Source of the DNA: Cupriavidus sp. IDO
GTDB taxonomy: Bacteria > Pseudomonadota > Gammaproteobacteria > Burkholderiales > Burkholderiaceae
NCBI RefSeq assembly: GCF_000812465.1
Contig: NZ_JWMA01000145.1
Coordinates: forward strand, 1 to 64,000
DNA length: 64,000 nucleotides
Direction of reading: 5' to 3'
Within the stretch, counting starts at the first letter, position 1. Every line of letters starts with the position of its first letter. The notes under the pieces are model-generated. The model made no database searches and was not told the origin of the DNA. It was given only the letters and a program-made list of their open reading frames with translations. Below, piece after piece: positions 1-8,800 of this stretch. The translations under genes and the position numbers were made by a program.

Positions 1-70
1 AGAGGCGCAAGTCCGGTTCGGAGAGGAGAGGCAGGGAAATAGTCCGACTACGCCCTGTCTCTTACTCTAC
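1..70 (+). ncRNA. Group II intron, 3' end only (domains V and VI)
   Basis: The window opens inside a domain V hairpin. The first bases fit a GNRA (GAGA) tetraloop, followed by the 3' strand GGCGCAAGTCCGGTTC, which is the conserved end of group II domain V. Domain VI follows at about 30-60, with a GGCAGGG/CCCTGTC stem (one G-U pair) around an A-rich internal strand that would hold the branch-point adenosine. The intron appears to end in ...CTCTAC at 70, the usual AY 3' boundary, after which the transposase frame resumes. A stop codon at 40-42 shows this stretch is not coding in the transposase frame. The body of the intron and any maturase gene lie left of the window. The call rests on visible secondary-structure motifs; the exact 3' splice site is inferred from the return of the reading frame. 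Confidence 0.78.
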
Positions 71-714
71 TGCCGGCTGAGGTCGCCGGGCGCTGGTTCT
101 ATCTGTACCTCATCCTGGACGTGTACAGCCGCAAGATCGTGGGCTTCGAGGTTCACGACCGTGACGACGCCGACCACGCGGCGCATCTGGTCAAGCGCAC
201 GGCGCTGGCCGAGGGCATCCATGCCATGGAGGCCAAGCCGGTGCTGCATGGCGATAACGGCGCCACGCTCAAGGCCACCACGGTGCTGGCGATGCTGCAC
301 TGGCTGGGGGTCAAGCCTTCGTACTCGCGCCCGCGTGTGAGCGACGACAATGCCTTCGTCGAGAGCCTCTTCCGCACGGCCAAGTACCGGCCGGAGTTCC
401 CGTCTACAGGCTTTGCCGATCTGGCCACGGCGCGTACGTGGGCGGCCCACTTCGTCCACTGGTACAACCATGAGCACCGGCACAGCGGCATCCGCTACGT
501 GAGCCCGGCGCAGCGCCACGCCGGACAAGACGACAAGATTCTCGCCGCGCGCCACGCGCTGTATGTTCAGGCCCGTGAGCACAACCCGCGTCGCTGGTCA
601 TGCAACACTCGAGACTGGTCGCCAATCGACACGGTCACGCTCAATCCGGAGCGCGAGATTGCCGTGCCCACCAGTATCAAGCCAGGCGCCGAAAACCAGC
701 GTTTTGCTGCATGA
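71..714 (+). CDS. IS3-family transposase (OrfB, DDE integrase core), 3' exon
   Basis: This is the C-terminal part of an IS3-family OrfB, the rve-type DDE transposase that acts on IS ends. In frame from about 71 it reads LPAEVAGRWFYLYLILDVYS, and the first catalytic Asp is in LILDVYS. The second Asp is in HGDNG and the Glu is in DDNAFVESLF, with the D-x35-E spacing typical of the family. The usual C-terminal motif HWYNHEHRHSGIRYVSP is present. Translation upstream of 70 is blocked by the intron, so the gene is either split but spliceable or dead. The 5' part, with OrfA and the left IS end, lies outside the window. The family assignment is firm; whether it is active is unknown. Confidence 0.9.
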
Positions 715-743
715 ATGAGGCGACATCTACCTTGACGCGCGCC
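71..743 (+). mobile_element. Right end of an IS3-family insertion sequence
   Basis: The IS carries the transposase fragment and runs to about 743, where nirS sequence begins. The last bases before the junction read GACATCTACCTTGACGCGCG and presumably contain the right terminal inverted repeat. The left end is not in the window, so the inverted repeat and target duplication cannot be paired here. The junction was placed by the point where the nirS protein stops matching its family (after Asn-Leu-Asp-Asn-Leu). Confidence 0.75.
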
Positions 744-1226
744 GAGATTGTCGAGGTTGTACGCGTTCATCTTGCGCGTGGGCCGCTTGGCGACAGGCAC
801 GATGTCCTTGCGGCTCTTCTCGATATCCGCCAGCGAGAACTCCGGCGGCGTCGGCGGATCGAGCTGGATGTAGCGCGCCATCAGGTCCACTTCCGCATCG
901 GAGAGGTCGCCGGAAGTGCCCCAGTTCGGCATGCCCGCGGGGCTGCCGTACTTGATGAAGGTCTTCAGGTACTCGGTGCCGCGTTCGCGGGTGATGTCGG
1001 GCGTCAGCGGCTTTCCGGTCGCGCCCTTGCGCAGCACGCCGTGGCAGCCGGCGCAGCGCTCGAAGTAGATCTGCCTTGCGTGATCAAACTCTGCGGGTGT
1101 GAGGGATGGCATTGCCGCTTGCGTAGCAGCGGCGGGCGGCGTGGCGGTGTCCGCGCGAACCTGACCGATCCAGAGGGAAAGCGGCAGGGCCGCCAGTGCG
1201 GGGAACATCCAGGATTTCGCTTTCAT
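744..1226 (-). pseudogene. nirS: nirS, cytochrome cd1 nitrite reductase, truncated by an IS
   Basis: NirS is the periplasmic haem c/haem d1 enzyme that reduces nitrite to nitric oxide in denitrification. The first about 161 residues are present: a signal peptide (MKAKSWMFPALAALPLSLW...), the cytochrome c domain with haem motif CAGCH, and the linker to the d1 propeller ending ...RKMNAYNLDNL. At that point the IS begins, and the frame continues into IS sequence to a stop at 567-569. The whole d1 beta-propeller (about 400 residues) is missing, so no nitrite reductase can be made from this fragment. The remaining part of the gene may lie left of the window beyond the IS. It starts 82 bases after the carbonic anhydrase gene, on the same strand as the nar genes. 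Confidence 0.88.
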
Positions 1227-1307
1227 GGTGCTGTTCTTCAGCGAGTTGGGGAATGCCGTTGTGCCGGCCTTCGAAGCGTGCTGATGCCTTGCCGGTCGTC
1301 ACGCAGA

Positions 1308-2063
1308 TCATGGGGAAGAACATGCGTGACCGGGTTGACTGCCGTCAATGGGCAGGTGGATGGTTGTGCACGGATTCCTTGTACTGGAGGCAAGCGGGCA
1401 GACCAGCGGCAGGAAGCCGTCCGCGCGTTGTGAATAGGCCAGCAGGGCGCCGGCTTCGAGGTCGAAGTACCAGCCGTGCAGCGTGAGTCGCTGTTGTGCG
1501 AGTGCATCCCGGACGAAGGGAAAGCTCTCCAGGTTGCGCAGGGAAACGAGGATGGCGGCCTGTTCGCAGGCGCGCTGCCGTTGCTCCGCGCTGGCGCCGG
1601 ACAGGGTCTCTTCGACCTGCTGCCGCGCGGCAGCCGCGATGCGTACCCAGGGCCCGATGAAGTCGTTGCCGGCGTCGTCTGGGGCATGCGCGCAGGCAGC
1701 TTCGCCAGCGGGCTGTGCCAACAGCGTGCGGATACCGCCGCAACCTGCGTGGCCCATCACGATGATCCGCTCCACGCGCAATTGCTCCACCGCGAACTGG
1801 ATCGCGGCCGAGACGCCGTGCAGGCTGCCCTCGTGGCGCCCGGTGCAGGGCGGCACCAGGTTGCCGATATTGCGCACGGTGAACAGCTCGCCCGGATCGC
1901 AGCCGAGCAGCAGGCCGGGGTCAACGCGCGAATCGCTGCAGCCGATCAGCAGCGTTGGCGGGCGCTGGCCGGCCTTGAGGGCGTCGAACAGCTCGGGTTC
2001 ATCGTCGAAGTACCGTTGCTGGAACCGCTCGAAGCCCCTCAGCAGTCGTTCAATCTGATGCAT
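1308..2063 (-). CDS. can: Beta-class carbonic anhydrase
   Basis: This enzyme interconverts CO2 and bicarbonate in the cytoplasm. The 251-residue protein has the beta-class zinc site: Cys42-x-Asp44-x-Arg46 in GCSDSRVDP, and His105 and Cys108 in GHAGCGG. These are the spacings of E. coli Can. The start at 2063 (MHQIERLL) matches the usual family N-terminus; a longer in-frame extension upstream is not family-like. The last about 25 residues (after FLPLVCPL) are rich in Thr/Pro/Ser and look like a non-conserved tail. It lies 32 bases downstream of ppiC, so it is probably co-transcribed with the nar genes. A carbonic anhydrase at the end of a nar operon is unusual; its role there is inferred only. 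Confidence 0.88.
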   Translation of the reverse strand: MHQIERLLRGFERFQQRYFDDEPELFDALKAGQRPPTLLIGCSDSRVDPGLLLGCDPGELFTVRNIGNLVPPCTGRHEGSLHGVSAAIQFAVEQLRVERIIVMGHAGCGGIRTLLAQPAGEAACAHAPDDAGNDFIGPWVRIAAAARQQVEETLSGASAEQRQRACEQAAILVSLRNLESFPFVRDALAQQRLTLHGWYFDLEAGALLAYSQRADGFLPLVCPLASSTRNPCTTIHLPIDGSQPGHACSSP

Positions 2064-2095
2064 GTCCGGGTCCTCGTTTGGGGCGGCACGCCGCA

Positions 2096-2848
2096 CTACT
2101 GCAGCAGCGGGCTGTCGGCGCCTTCCAGCTCGATGCCTTCGATATGGGCGCGGCCGATCAGCAGGCTGGCGTACTGCTTCCAGGCGCGGTCGCGCGCGGC
2201 ATCGGTCAGTGCGCGCGCAATCTCGCCGCGCACGGCTTCGAACGGCAGGCGCGTGCCTTCGCTGCGATCGAGGAGGCGGACCACGTGCAGGCCGAAGCGC
2301 GTTTCCACCAGTTGCGGCAGCAGGCCCTGTGCATGCGTGGCGAAGACGGCGCGCTCGAACTCGGGGGCGGTTTCGCCGCGGAACACGCGGCCCAGCCGGC
2401 CGCCGCCAGTGCTGCTCGGGCAGTTGGACAGCGCCTTCGCCTGCGCAGCGAACGAGGATGGATTGCCCTTGATCAACGCCAGGGTCTGCTGCGCGATCTC
2501 GCGCAGGGCATCGAGCGGCACGCGCGGCGTGACCTGGAACAGGATGTGTTCCACCTCGACCCATTCGCCTTCGCGGAAATGCCCGGGCTGGCTGTTGTAG
2601 TGGCGCCGGCAGCTGGCTTCATCGGGTTCGGGGACGGGCGCCTCGCGGGCCAGTACGGCCAGCGCCAGCGTGTCGTCGTCCATGTTGGCGCTGGCGAGCC
2701 CAAGGCGCTCGGCCTCGCTGCGCACCAGCCGGCGGAGGATGGCGGAGATCACCGCCAGACGCGCGGGATCGCGCGCGCCGCGATGGAGATCCATTTCACG
2801 TTCGATGTCGGCGTCCTGCAGTTCCACGCCGTTGACGATAACGGGCAT
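2096..2848 (-). CDS. PpiC-type (parvulin) peptidyl-prolyl isomerase, nar-associated
   Basis: This 250-residue protein has an N-terminal helical region and a C-terminal parvulin domain. Family features visible are VEHILFQV near residue 100, FAAQAKALSNCPSS, the GGRLGRV loop with Gly-Arg, and FGLHVVRLLDR near residue 205. Parvulin isomerases catalyse prolyl cis/trans isomerisation. There is no signal peptide, so it is probably cytoplasmic. Genes of this type commonly follow narGHJI in proteobacteria, and a role in folding or maturation of nitrate reductase is inferred from that association. It starts 31 bases after narI, with an AGAAAG-like ribosome site. Confidence 0.88.
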   Translation of the reverse strand: MPVIVNGVELQDADIEREMDLHRGARDPARLAVISAILRRLVRSEAERLGLASANMDDDTLALAVLAREAPVPEPDEASCRRHYNSQPGHFREGEWVEVEHILFQVTPRVPLDALREIAQQTLALIKGNPSSFAAQAKALSNCPSSTGGGRLGRVFRGETAPEFERAVFATHAQGLLPQLVETRFGLHVVRLLDRSEGTRLPFEAVRGEIARALTDAARDRAWKQYASLLIGRAHIEGIELEGADSPLLQ

Positions 2849-2879
2849 TGCTTTCTCCAGTATCAGAGTTGGTTCGCGC

Positions 2880-3563
2880 TCAGCGGCTTCGCACCAGTTG
2901 CCAGGCACGGCCGAGATAGCCGACCAAGGCAAAGCCGCTCCACACGTGCACCAGCCGCGTGAACGGAAAGATCGCGAACAGCGTGATGCCCATAAAGAGA
3001 TGGGCCTTGAACAGGAGCGGGGCATCGGCGATATAGCTGGCCGCATCGCCGCGCAGCGTGACAATGTGCTGGGCCCAGGTCATCAGCTGCACCATCATGT
3101 GGCCGTCCATGTGGCCGGCGGATTCAAAAATGGTGGAAAGGCCGAGCAGCAGCGTGACCAGCAGCCACAGCAGCAGCACCTTGTCGCCGGTGCGCGTTAC
3201 GGCCGAGACGCGGGCATTGGTCAGGCGGCGATGCAGCAGGATCAGCAGGCCGGCCAGGCACATGGTGCCCATGACGCCGCCGGCTGCCATCGCGACGGCT
3301 TGCTTGAAGCTGTGCGAGACGCCCAGCGTGTCCCACACCGCCACCGGCGTGAGCAGGCCGGCCAGGTGGCCGAAGAACAGGCCGAGGATGCCAACGTGGA
3401 ACAGGATGTTGCCCGTGCGCAGGTTGCCGCGGTACAGCACCTGCGAGCTGTCGGTCTTCCAGGTGTACTGCTCGCGCTCGAAGCGGGCCAGGCTGCCGAA
3501 CAGGAAGATGGCGGCGGCAATGTAGGGGTAGATGCCGTAGAGGAATTGGTGGAGCGTTGCCAT
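2880..3563 (-). CDS. narI: Respiratory nitrate reductase gamma subunit (cytochrome b)
   Basis: NarI is the membrane anchor of the NarGHI complex. It takes electrons from quinol through two b haems and passes them to NarH. The 227-residue protein is close to the 225 of E. coli and has five hydrophobic segments. His residues at the expected places (HVGILGLFFGH and the C-terminal HLFMGITLFAIFPFTRLVH) are the likely haem ligands. It starts MATLHQFLYGIYPYI, typical of the family. It follows narJ by 48 bases on the same strand. Confidence 0.95.
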   Translation of the reverse strand: MATLHQFLYGIYPYIAAAIFLFGSLARFEREQYTWKTDSSQVLYRGNLRTGNILFHVGILGLFFGHLAGLLTPVAVWDTLGVSHSFKQAVAMAAGGVMGTMCLAGLLILLHRRLTNARVSAVTRTGDKVLLLWLLVTLLLGLSTIFESAGHMDGHMMVQLMTWAQHIVTLRGDAASYIADAPLLFKAHLFMGITLFAIFPFTRLVHVWSGFALVGYLGRAWQLVRSR

Positions 3564-3611
3564 GGTGTGTTAGCCCATTGTCTGATGTTCGGTTTGCATC
3601 GTCATGCCCCT

Positions 3612-4277
3612 TCAACAGGCAGCCGGTACGGGAGCCGTGCCGCGCGGATAGAAGCGCACGACCTGCGCGCCAGTGGCTGGCGCCAGCAGCGGTTCCACGC
3701 CGTCCGCGCCGGGGCCAAAGGTTTCCAGCGCCTCGTCCATGTCGCGCACCGGCGGCTCCTGCTGCGCTTGCGGCTGGACATCGGTCAGCGTACGCAGCAC
3801 GTTGAATACGCTGGCATAAGGGCTTTCATTGCGCGCCAGCCGGTCGCCGATGGCGGCCAGCACGTGGATCGCATCGCCCAGCAGCTGCTCGGCGCGCGCT
3901 TCCTTGGCGTCGGCCACCAGCGCACCGAGGAACTCCAGGAACAGCGGCACATAGTCGGGTAGCTCGGAGGCCGCGGGTTCGAAGCCGTCGCGCCGGTACT
4001 CGTCGATCAGGTCGACCATGGCCTGGCCGCGGTCGCGGCTTTCGCCGTGCACGTGCTCGAACAGGTGCAGCGAGTGGGCCGGATTGCGGTCGAAGGTGGC
4101 GACATAGTTTTCCTGCAGCGCGATCAGCGGCTCGTTGCGGAGCAGGCTGGTCAAGGGGGCCAGCATTTCGTGCGCCTGCGGCCATTCGGCCAGTGCGGCG
4201 TCGATCTCGGGCAGGGCGTCCAGCAGTTCCTGCTCGGGATAGCCGAGCAGGGCGCTGAGGATGGGATAGAGGGGCAT
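3612..4277 (-). CDS. narJ: Nitrate reductase molybdenum cofactor assembly chaperone
   Basis: NarJ is a cytoplasmic chaperone that binds apo-NarG, helps insert the molybdenum cofactor and FS0 cluster, and is not part of the final enzyme. The 221-residue acidic, helix-rich protein has the family signatures LLGYPEQELLDALPEI at the start and HLFEHVHGESRDRGQAMVDL in the middle. The position between narH and narI is the standard order. It starts 29 bases after narH. Confidence 0.94.
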   Translation of the reverse strand: MPLYPILSALLGYPEQELLDALPEIDAALAEWPQAHEMLAPLTSLLRNEPLIALQENYVATFDRNPAHSLHLFEHVHGESRDRGQAMVDLIDEYRRDGFEPAASELPDYVPLFLEFLGALVADAKEARAEQLLGDAIHVLAAIGDRLARNESPYASVFNVLRTLTDVQPQAQQEPPVRDMDEALETFGPGADGVEPLLAPATGAQVVRFYPRGTAPVPAAC

Positions 4278-4306
4278 GTTCTTCTCCGTACGATTCGTGG
4301 GGCGGT

Positions 4307-5857
4307 TCAGCTCGTCACGGCCTTCTTGCGTGACCTGGGCATGTCAGCGAAGTGGACACTCCCCTGCGGCTTCTTGCCGAACAGCGAGCCGTCCGAGGCA
4401 CCGCCCGAGCAGCCGTTGCCGAAGGTGAAGCCGCAGCTGGCCTTGTCGTTGAAGCTGTCTTCGACCATCTCCTTGTGCGAGGACGGGATCACGAAGCGGT
4501 CCTCGTAGTTGGCGATGGCCATGGTCTGGTACATGTCCTCGACCTGCGCAGGCGTGAGACCGACCTGATCGAGCACGCCCAGGTCCTGCACGCCATCCAC
4601 CACTTGCGAGCGCTTGTAAGCGCGCATCGCCAGCATGCGGTCGAGTGCGGAGAGCACCGGCATTACGTCGCCCGCGGTCAGCAGGTTCGCCAGGTACCTG
4701 ACCGGGATGCGCAGGCTCTTCACGTCGGGGATCACGCCGTTCATGCCCATATGGCCGGCCTCGGCCGCCGACTGGATCGGCGACAGCGGCGGGATATACC
4801 AGACCATCGGCAGCGTGCGGTACTCGGGGTGCAGTGGGAAGGCCACCTTCCATTCGCACGCCATCTTGTAGACCGGCGACTTGCGCGCGGCGTCGAGCCA
4901 GCTTTGCGGGATGCCCTGGCGCAGCGCTTCGGCCTGCACCGCCGGGTCGTGCGGATCGAGGAAGACGTCCAGCTGCGACTGGTACAGGTCGCGCTCATCG
5001 GCCACCGATGCCGCCTGCTCGATGCGGTCGGCGTCGTACAGCATGACGCCGAGGTAGCGGATGCGGCCGACGCAGGTCTCGGAGCAGACCGTGGGCTGAC
5101 CGGCCTCGATGCGCGGATAGCAGAACAGGCATTTCTCGGCCTTGCCGCTTTGCCAGTTGAAGTAGATCTTCTTGTACGGGCAGCCCGAGATGCACATGCG
5201 CCAGCCGCGGCACTTGTCCTGGTCGACCAGCACGATGCCGTCGTCCTCGCGCTTGTAGATCGAGCCGGACGGGCACGATGCCACGCAGGCCGGGTTCAGG
5301 CAGTGCTCGCACAGGCGCGGCAGGTACATCATGAAGGTGTTCTCGAAGGTCGAGTACATCTCCTTCTGCACGTCGTCGAACAGCTTGTCGCGGCCGCGCG
5401 AGCTGAACTCGCCGCCGAGGTCGTCTTCCCAGTTCGGGCCCCACTCGATCTTTTCCATCTTGCGGCCGGTCAGCACCGACACCGGACGCGCGGTGGGCGG
5501 AGTCTGGACCAGCGGCGCTTTCTGCAGGTGTTCGTAGTCGTAGGTGAACGGCTCGTAGTACTCGTCGATCTGCGGCAGGTTCGGATTGGCAAACAGGTTG
5601 GCCAGAATCTTCAGCTTGCCGCCCTGGCGCGGCTCCAGGGTGCCGTCGGCATTGCGCTTCCAGCCGCCTTGCCACTTGTCCTGGTTCTCCCATTCCTTGG
5701 GATAGCCGATGCCGGGCTTGGTCTCGACATTGTTGAACCAGGCGTACTCGACGCCGTCGCGGCTGGTCCAGACGTTCTTGCAGGTGACGGAGCAGGTATG
5801 GCAGCCGATGCACTTGTCGAGGTTCAGCACCATGGCCACCTGGGCACGGATCTTCAT
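4307..5857 (-). CDS. narH: Respiratory nitrate reductase beta subunit (iron-sulfur)
   Basis: NarH carries four iron-sulfur clusters that relay electrons from NarI to NarG. The 516-residue protein (E. coli 512) shows all four Cys groups: CIGCHTCSVTCKNVW near residue 16, CEHCLNPACVASCP, CRGWRMCISGCPYKK, and KCLFC...CSETCVGR. The Trp in CRGWRMC replaces a Cys and marks the [3Fe-4S] cluster, as in E. coli. Its start overlaps the narG stop by four bases (ATGA), so translation is probably coupled. The C-terminal tail is Lys/Arg-rich. Confidence 0.96.
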   Translation of the reverse strand: MKIRAQVAMVLNLDKCIGCHTCSVTCKNVWTSRDGVEYAWFNNVETKPGIGYPKEWENQDKWQGGWKRNADGTLEPRQGGKLKILANLFANPNLPQIDEYYEPFTYDYEHLQKAPLVQTPPTARPVSVLTGRKMEKIEWGPNWEDDLGGEFSSRGRDKLFDDVQKEMYSTFENTFMMYLPRLCEHCLNPACVASCPSGSIYKREDDGIVLVDQDKCRGWRMCISGCPYKKIYFNWQSGKAEKCLFCYPRIEAGQPTVCSETCVGRIRYLGVMLYDADRIEQAASVADERDLYQSQLDVFLDPHDPAVQAEALRQGIPQSWLDAARKSPVYKMACEWKVAFPLHPEYRTLPMVWYIPPLSPIQSAAEAGHMGMNGVIPDVKSLRIPVRYLANLLTAGDVMPVLSALDRMLAMRAYKRSQVVDGVQDLGVLDQVGLTPAQVEDMYQTMAIANYEDRFVIPSSHKEMVEDSFNDKASCGFTFGNGCSGGASDGSLFGKKPQGSVHFADMPRSRKKAVTS

Positions 5858-8800
5858 TGCTTGTCTCCTTCCTTCACTGTCTTTTCCACGAGCGGGCCTT
5901 CCAGCCAGTCGACCCTCTTCATCTTGCGCAGGATCACGAACTCGTCGCGGTTGCTGCCCACGGTGCCGTAGTAGTTGAAGCCGTAGGCCAGCTGCGCGTA
6001 GCCGCCGATCATGTGGGTGGGCTTGGTCACGGCACGCGTGACCGAGTTATGGATGCCGCCGCGCATGCCGCTGGTCTCGGCGCCGGGCACGTTCACGATC
6101 TTTTCCTGGGCGTGGTACATCAGGCACATGCCCTTGGGCACGCGCTGCGACACCACCACGCGGGCCGTCAGCGTGCCGTTGACGTTGAACACCTCAACCC
6201 AGTCGTTGTCGCGGATGCCGTTGGCCTTGGCCTCGGCTTCCGAGATCCAGACGTGCGGGCCGCCGCGCGACAGCGTCAGCATGCGCAGGTTGTCCGAGTA
6301 GGTGGAGTGGATGCCCCACTTCTGGTGCGGCGTGATCCAGTTCAGCACCAGCTCCGGATTGCCGTTGGGCTTCTTGCCCAGCATCGGCGCCACGGTCTTG
6401 GTATCGATGGCCGGCTTGTAGACGCACGCGCCTTCGCCGAAGTCCAGCATCCAGCGGTGGTCCTGCCAGAACTGCTGGCGGCCGGTCAGCGTGCGCCAGG
6501 GGATCAGCTCATGCACATTGGTGTAGCCGGCGTTGTAGCTGACCTCTTCCGATTCCAGGCCCGACCAGGTCGGTGCCGAGATGATCTTGCGCGGCTGCAC
6601 CTGCACGTCGCGGAAGCGGATCTTGTCGTGCTCGCGGCCCTCGGCCAGGTGGGTGTGGTCGCGGCCGGTGATTTTCGACAGGGCTTCCCACGCCTTGACG
6701 GCGACGTGGCCGTTGGTCTCGGGCGCGAAGGTCAGGATCATCTCGGCGGCGTCGATCGCAGTTTCCACCTTCGGCCGGCCCTGGCTCACGCCGGGCTCGG
6801 TCACGGTCTTGCTGAGCGCGCCGATTTCCTTCACCTCATGCCGCGTGTCCCAGTTGATGCCCTTGCCGCCGTTGCCGAGCTTGTCCAGCAGCGGCCCGAT
6901 CGAGCTGAACTTCTTGTAGATGTCCGCGTAGTTGCGCTCTACCACGGTCATCGACGGTGCGGTCTTGCCGGGAATCAGGTCGCATTCGCCGGCTTTCCAG
7001 TCCTTCGGTTCGAACGGCTGGCCGAGTTCGCCCGGGGTGTCGTGCAGCAGCGGCGTGCACACCAGGTCCTTGCGGGTGCCGAGGTAGGGGCCGGCAATCT
7101 CGCTGAACTTCTTCGCGATGGCCTTGTAGATTTCCCAGTCGGTCTTGCTTTCCCACAACGGCTGCACGGCTTCGGACAGCGGGTGGATGAACGGGTGCAT
7201 GTCGGACGTGTTGAGGTCGTCCTTCTCGTACCAGGTGGCCGTGGGCAGCACGATGTCGCCGTACAGGCAGGTGGTGCTCATGCGGAAGTCCAGCACAGTC
7301 AGCAGGTCGAGCTTGCCTTCGGCGGCCGGGCGCACGTTGACTTCACTCGGCTTGATGGCGTCGTTTTCGTCGCCGAACACGGCGTTCTGCGTGCCCAGCA
7401 GGTACTTCAGGAAGTACTCATGCCCCTTGCCCGAGCTGCCGAGGATGTTGGAGCGCCACACGAACATATTGCGCGGGAAGTTGGCCGGGTTGTCGGGATC
7501 GTCGCAGGCGAACTGCAGCTTGCCGGACTTGAGTTGCTCGACGCTGTAGGCCACCGGATCCTGGCCGGCGCGTTCGGCTGCATCGACCACATCAAGCGGA
7601 TTGGTACTGAGTTGGGGCGCGGACGGCAGCCAGCCCATGCGTTCGGAGCGTGCGTTCAGGTCCAGCAGCGAGAGGCCGTCGTAGCGCTTGCGGTCGGCGG
7701 TCGGCGACAGGATCTCGTCGACGGCCAGCTTCTCGTGGCGCCACTGGCTGGTGTGGTTGTAGAAGAACGAGGTGCCGTTCATCTGGCGCGGCGGGCGCGA
7801 CCAGTCCAGGCCGAATGCCAGCGGCGCCCAGCCGAACTGCGGGCGCAGCTTTTCCTGGCCGACGTAGTGCGCCCAGCCGCCGCCGCTCTTGCCGACGCAG
7901 CCGCACATCATCAGCAGGTTGATGATGCCGCGGTAGATCATGTCGTTGTGGTACCAGTGGTTCAGCGCGGCACCGACGATGACCATGCTCTTGCCCTGCG
8001 TGCGGTCGGCATTGTCGGCGAACTCGCGCGCTACCTGCGTCACCAGGCGGGCCGGAACAGAGGTGTGCTTTTCCTGCCAGGCAGGCGTGTAGGGCACGTC
8101 GTCGTCGAACGAGGCGGCGACGTTGGGGCCGCCGAGTCCCTGGTCCACGCCGTAGTTGGCCATCTGCAGGTCGTACACGGTGGCCACCAGCGCGGTGCTG
8201 CCATCGGCCAGCGTCAGCCGGCGCGCCGGCACGCGGCGGCGCAGCAGTTCGTCGTGTTCGCCGCCGAAGTAGGGGAAGCCGACTTCCACCACCTCGTCTT
8301 CCTTGCCGAGCAGCGACAGGCGCGGATCGATGGCGCGGCCGTTGCCGCCATCCTTCATTTCCAGGTTCCAGCGGCCGACCTTCTCGCCGCCATTGTGGGC
8401 GGCTTCGCCCCAGCGGAACCCAATCGACCCGTTGGGTGCGACGATCTCGCCGGTGGCGTCGTCGATCTGCAGGGTTTTCCACTCGGGATGGTTGGCTTCG
8501 CCGAGGTTGTCGGCGAGGTGCGAGGCGCGCAGGAAGTGGTCGGGCACCAGCGTGCCCTGGCTATCGTTGTTCTTGCGCAGCAGCACCAGCATCGGCATGT
8601 CGGTGTACTGTTTGATGTAATCGCGGAAGTAGGCGGACTTGCCGCCGGCGTGGAATTCCTTGAGCACCACGTGGCCCATGGCCATGGCCAGTGCCGCGTC
8701 GGTGCCTTGCTTCGGCGCCAGCCAGATGTCGCCGAACTTGACCATCTCGCCGAAGTCGGACGACACCGCCACGGTCTTGGTGCCCTTGTAGCGGACCTCG

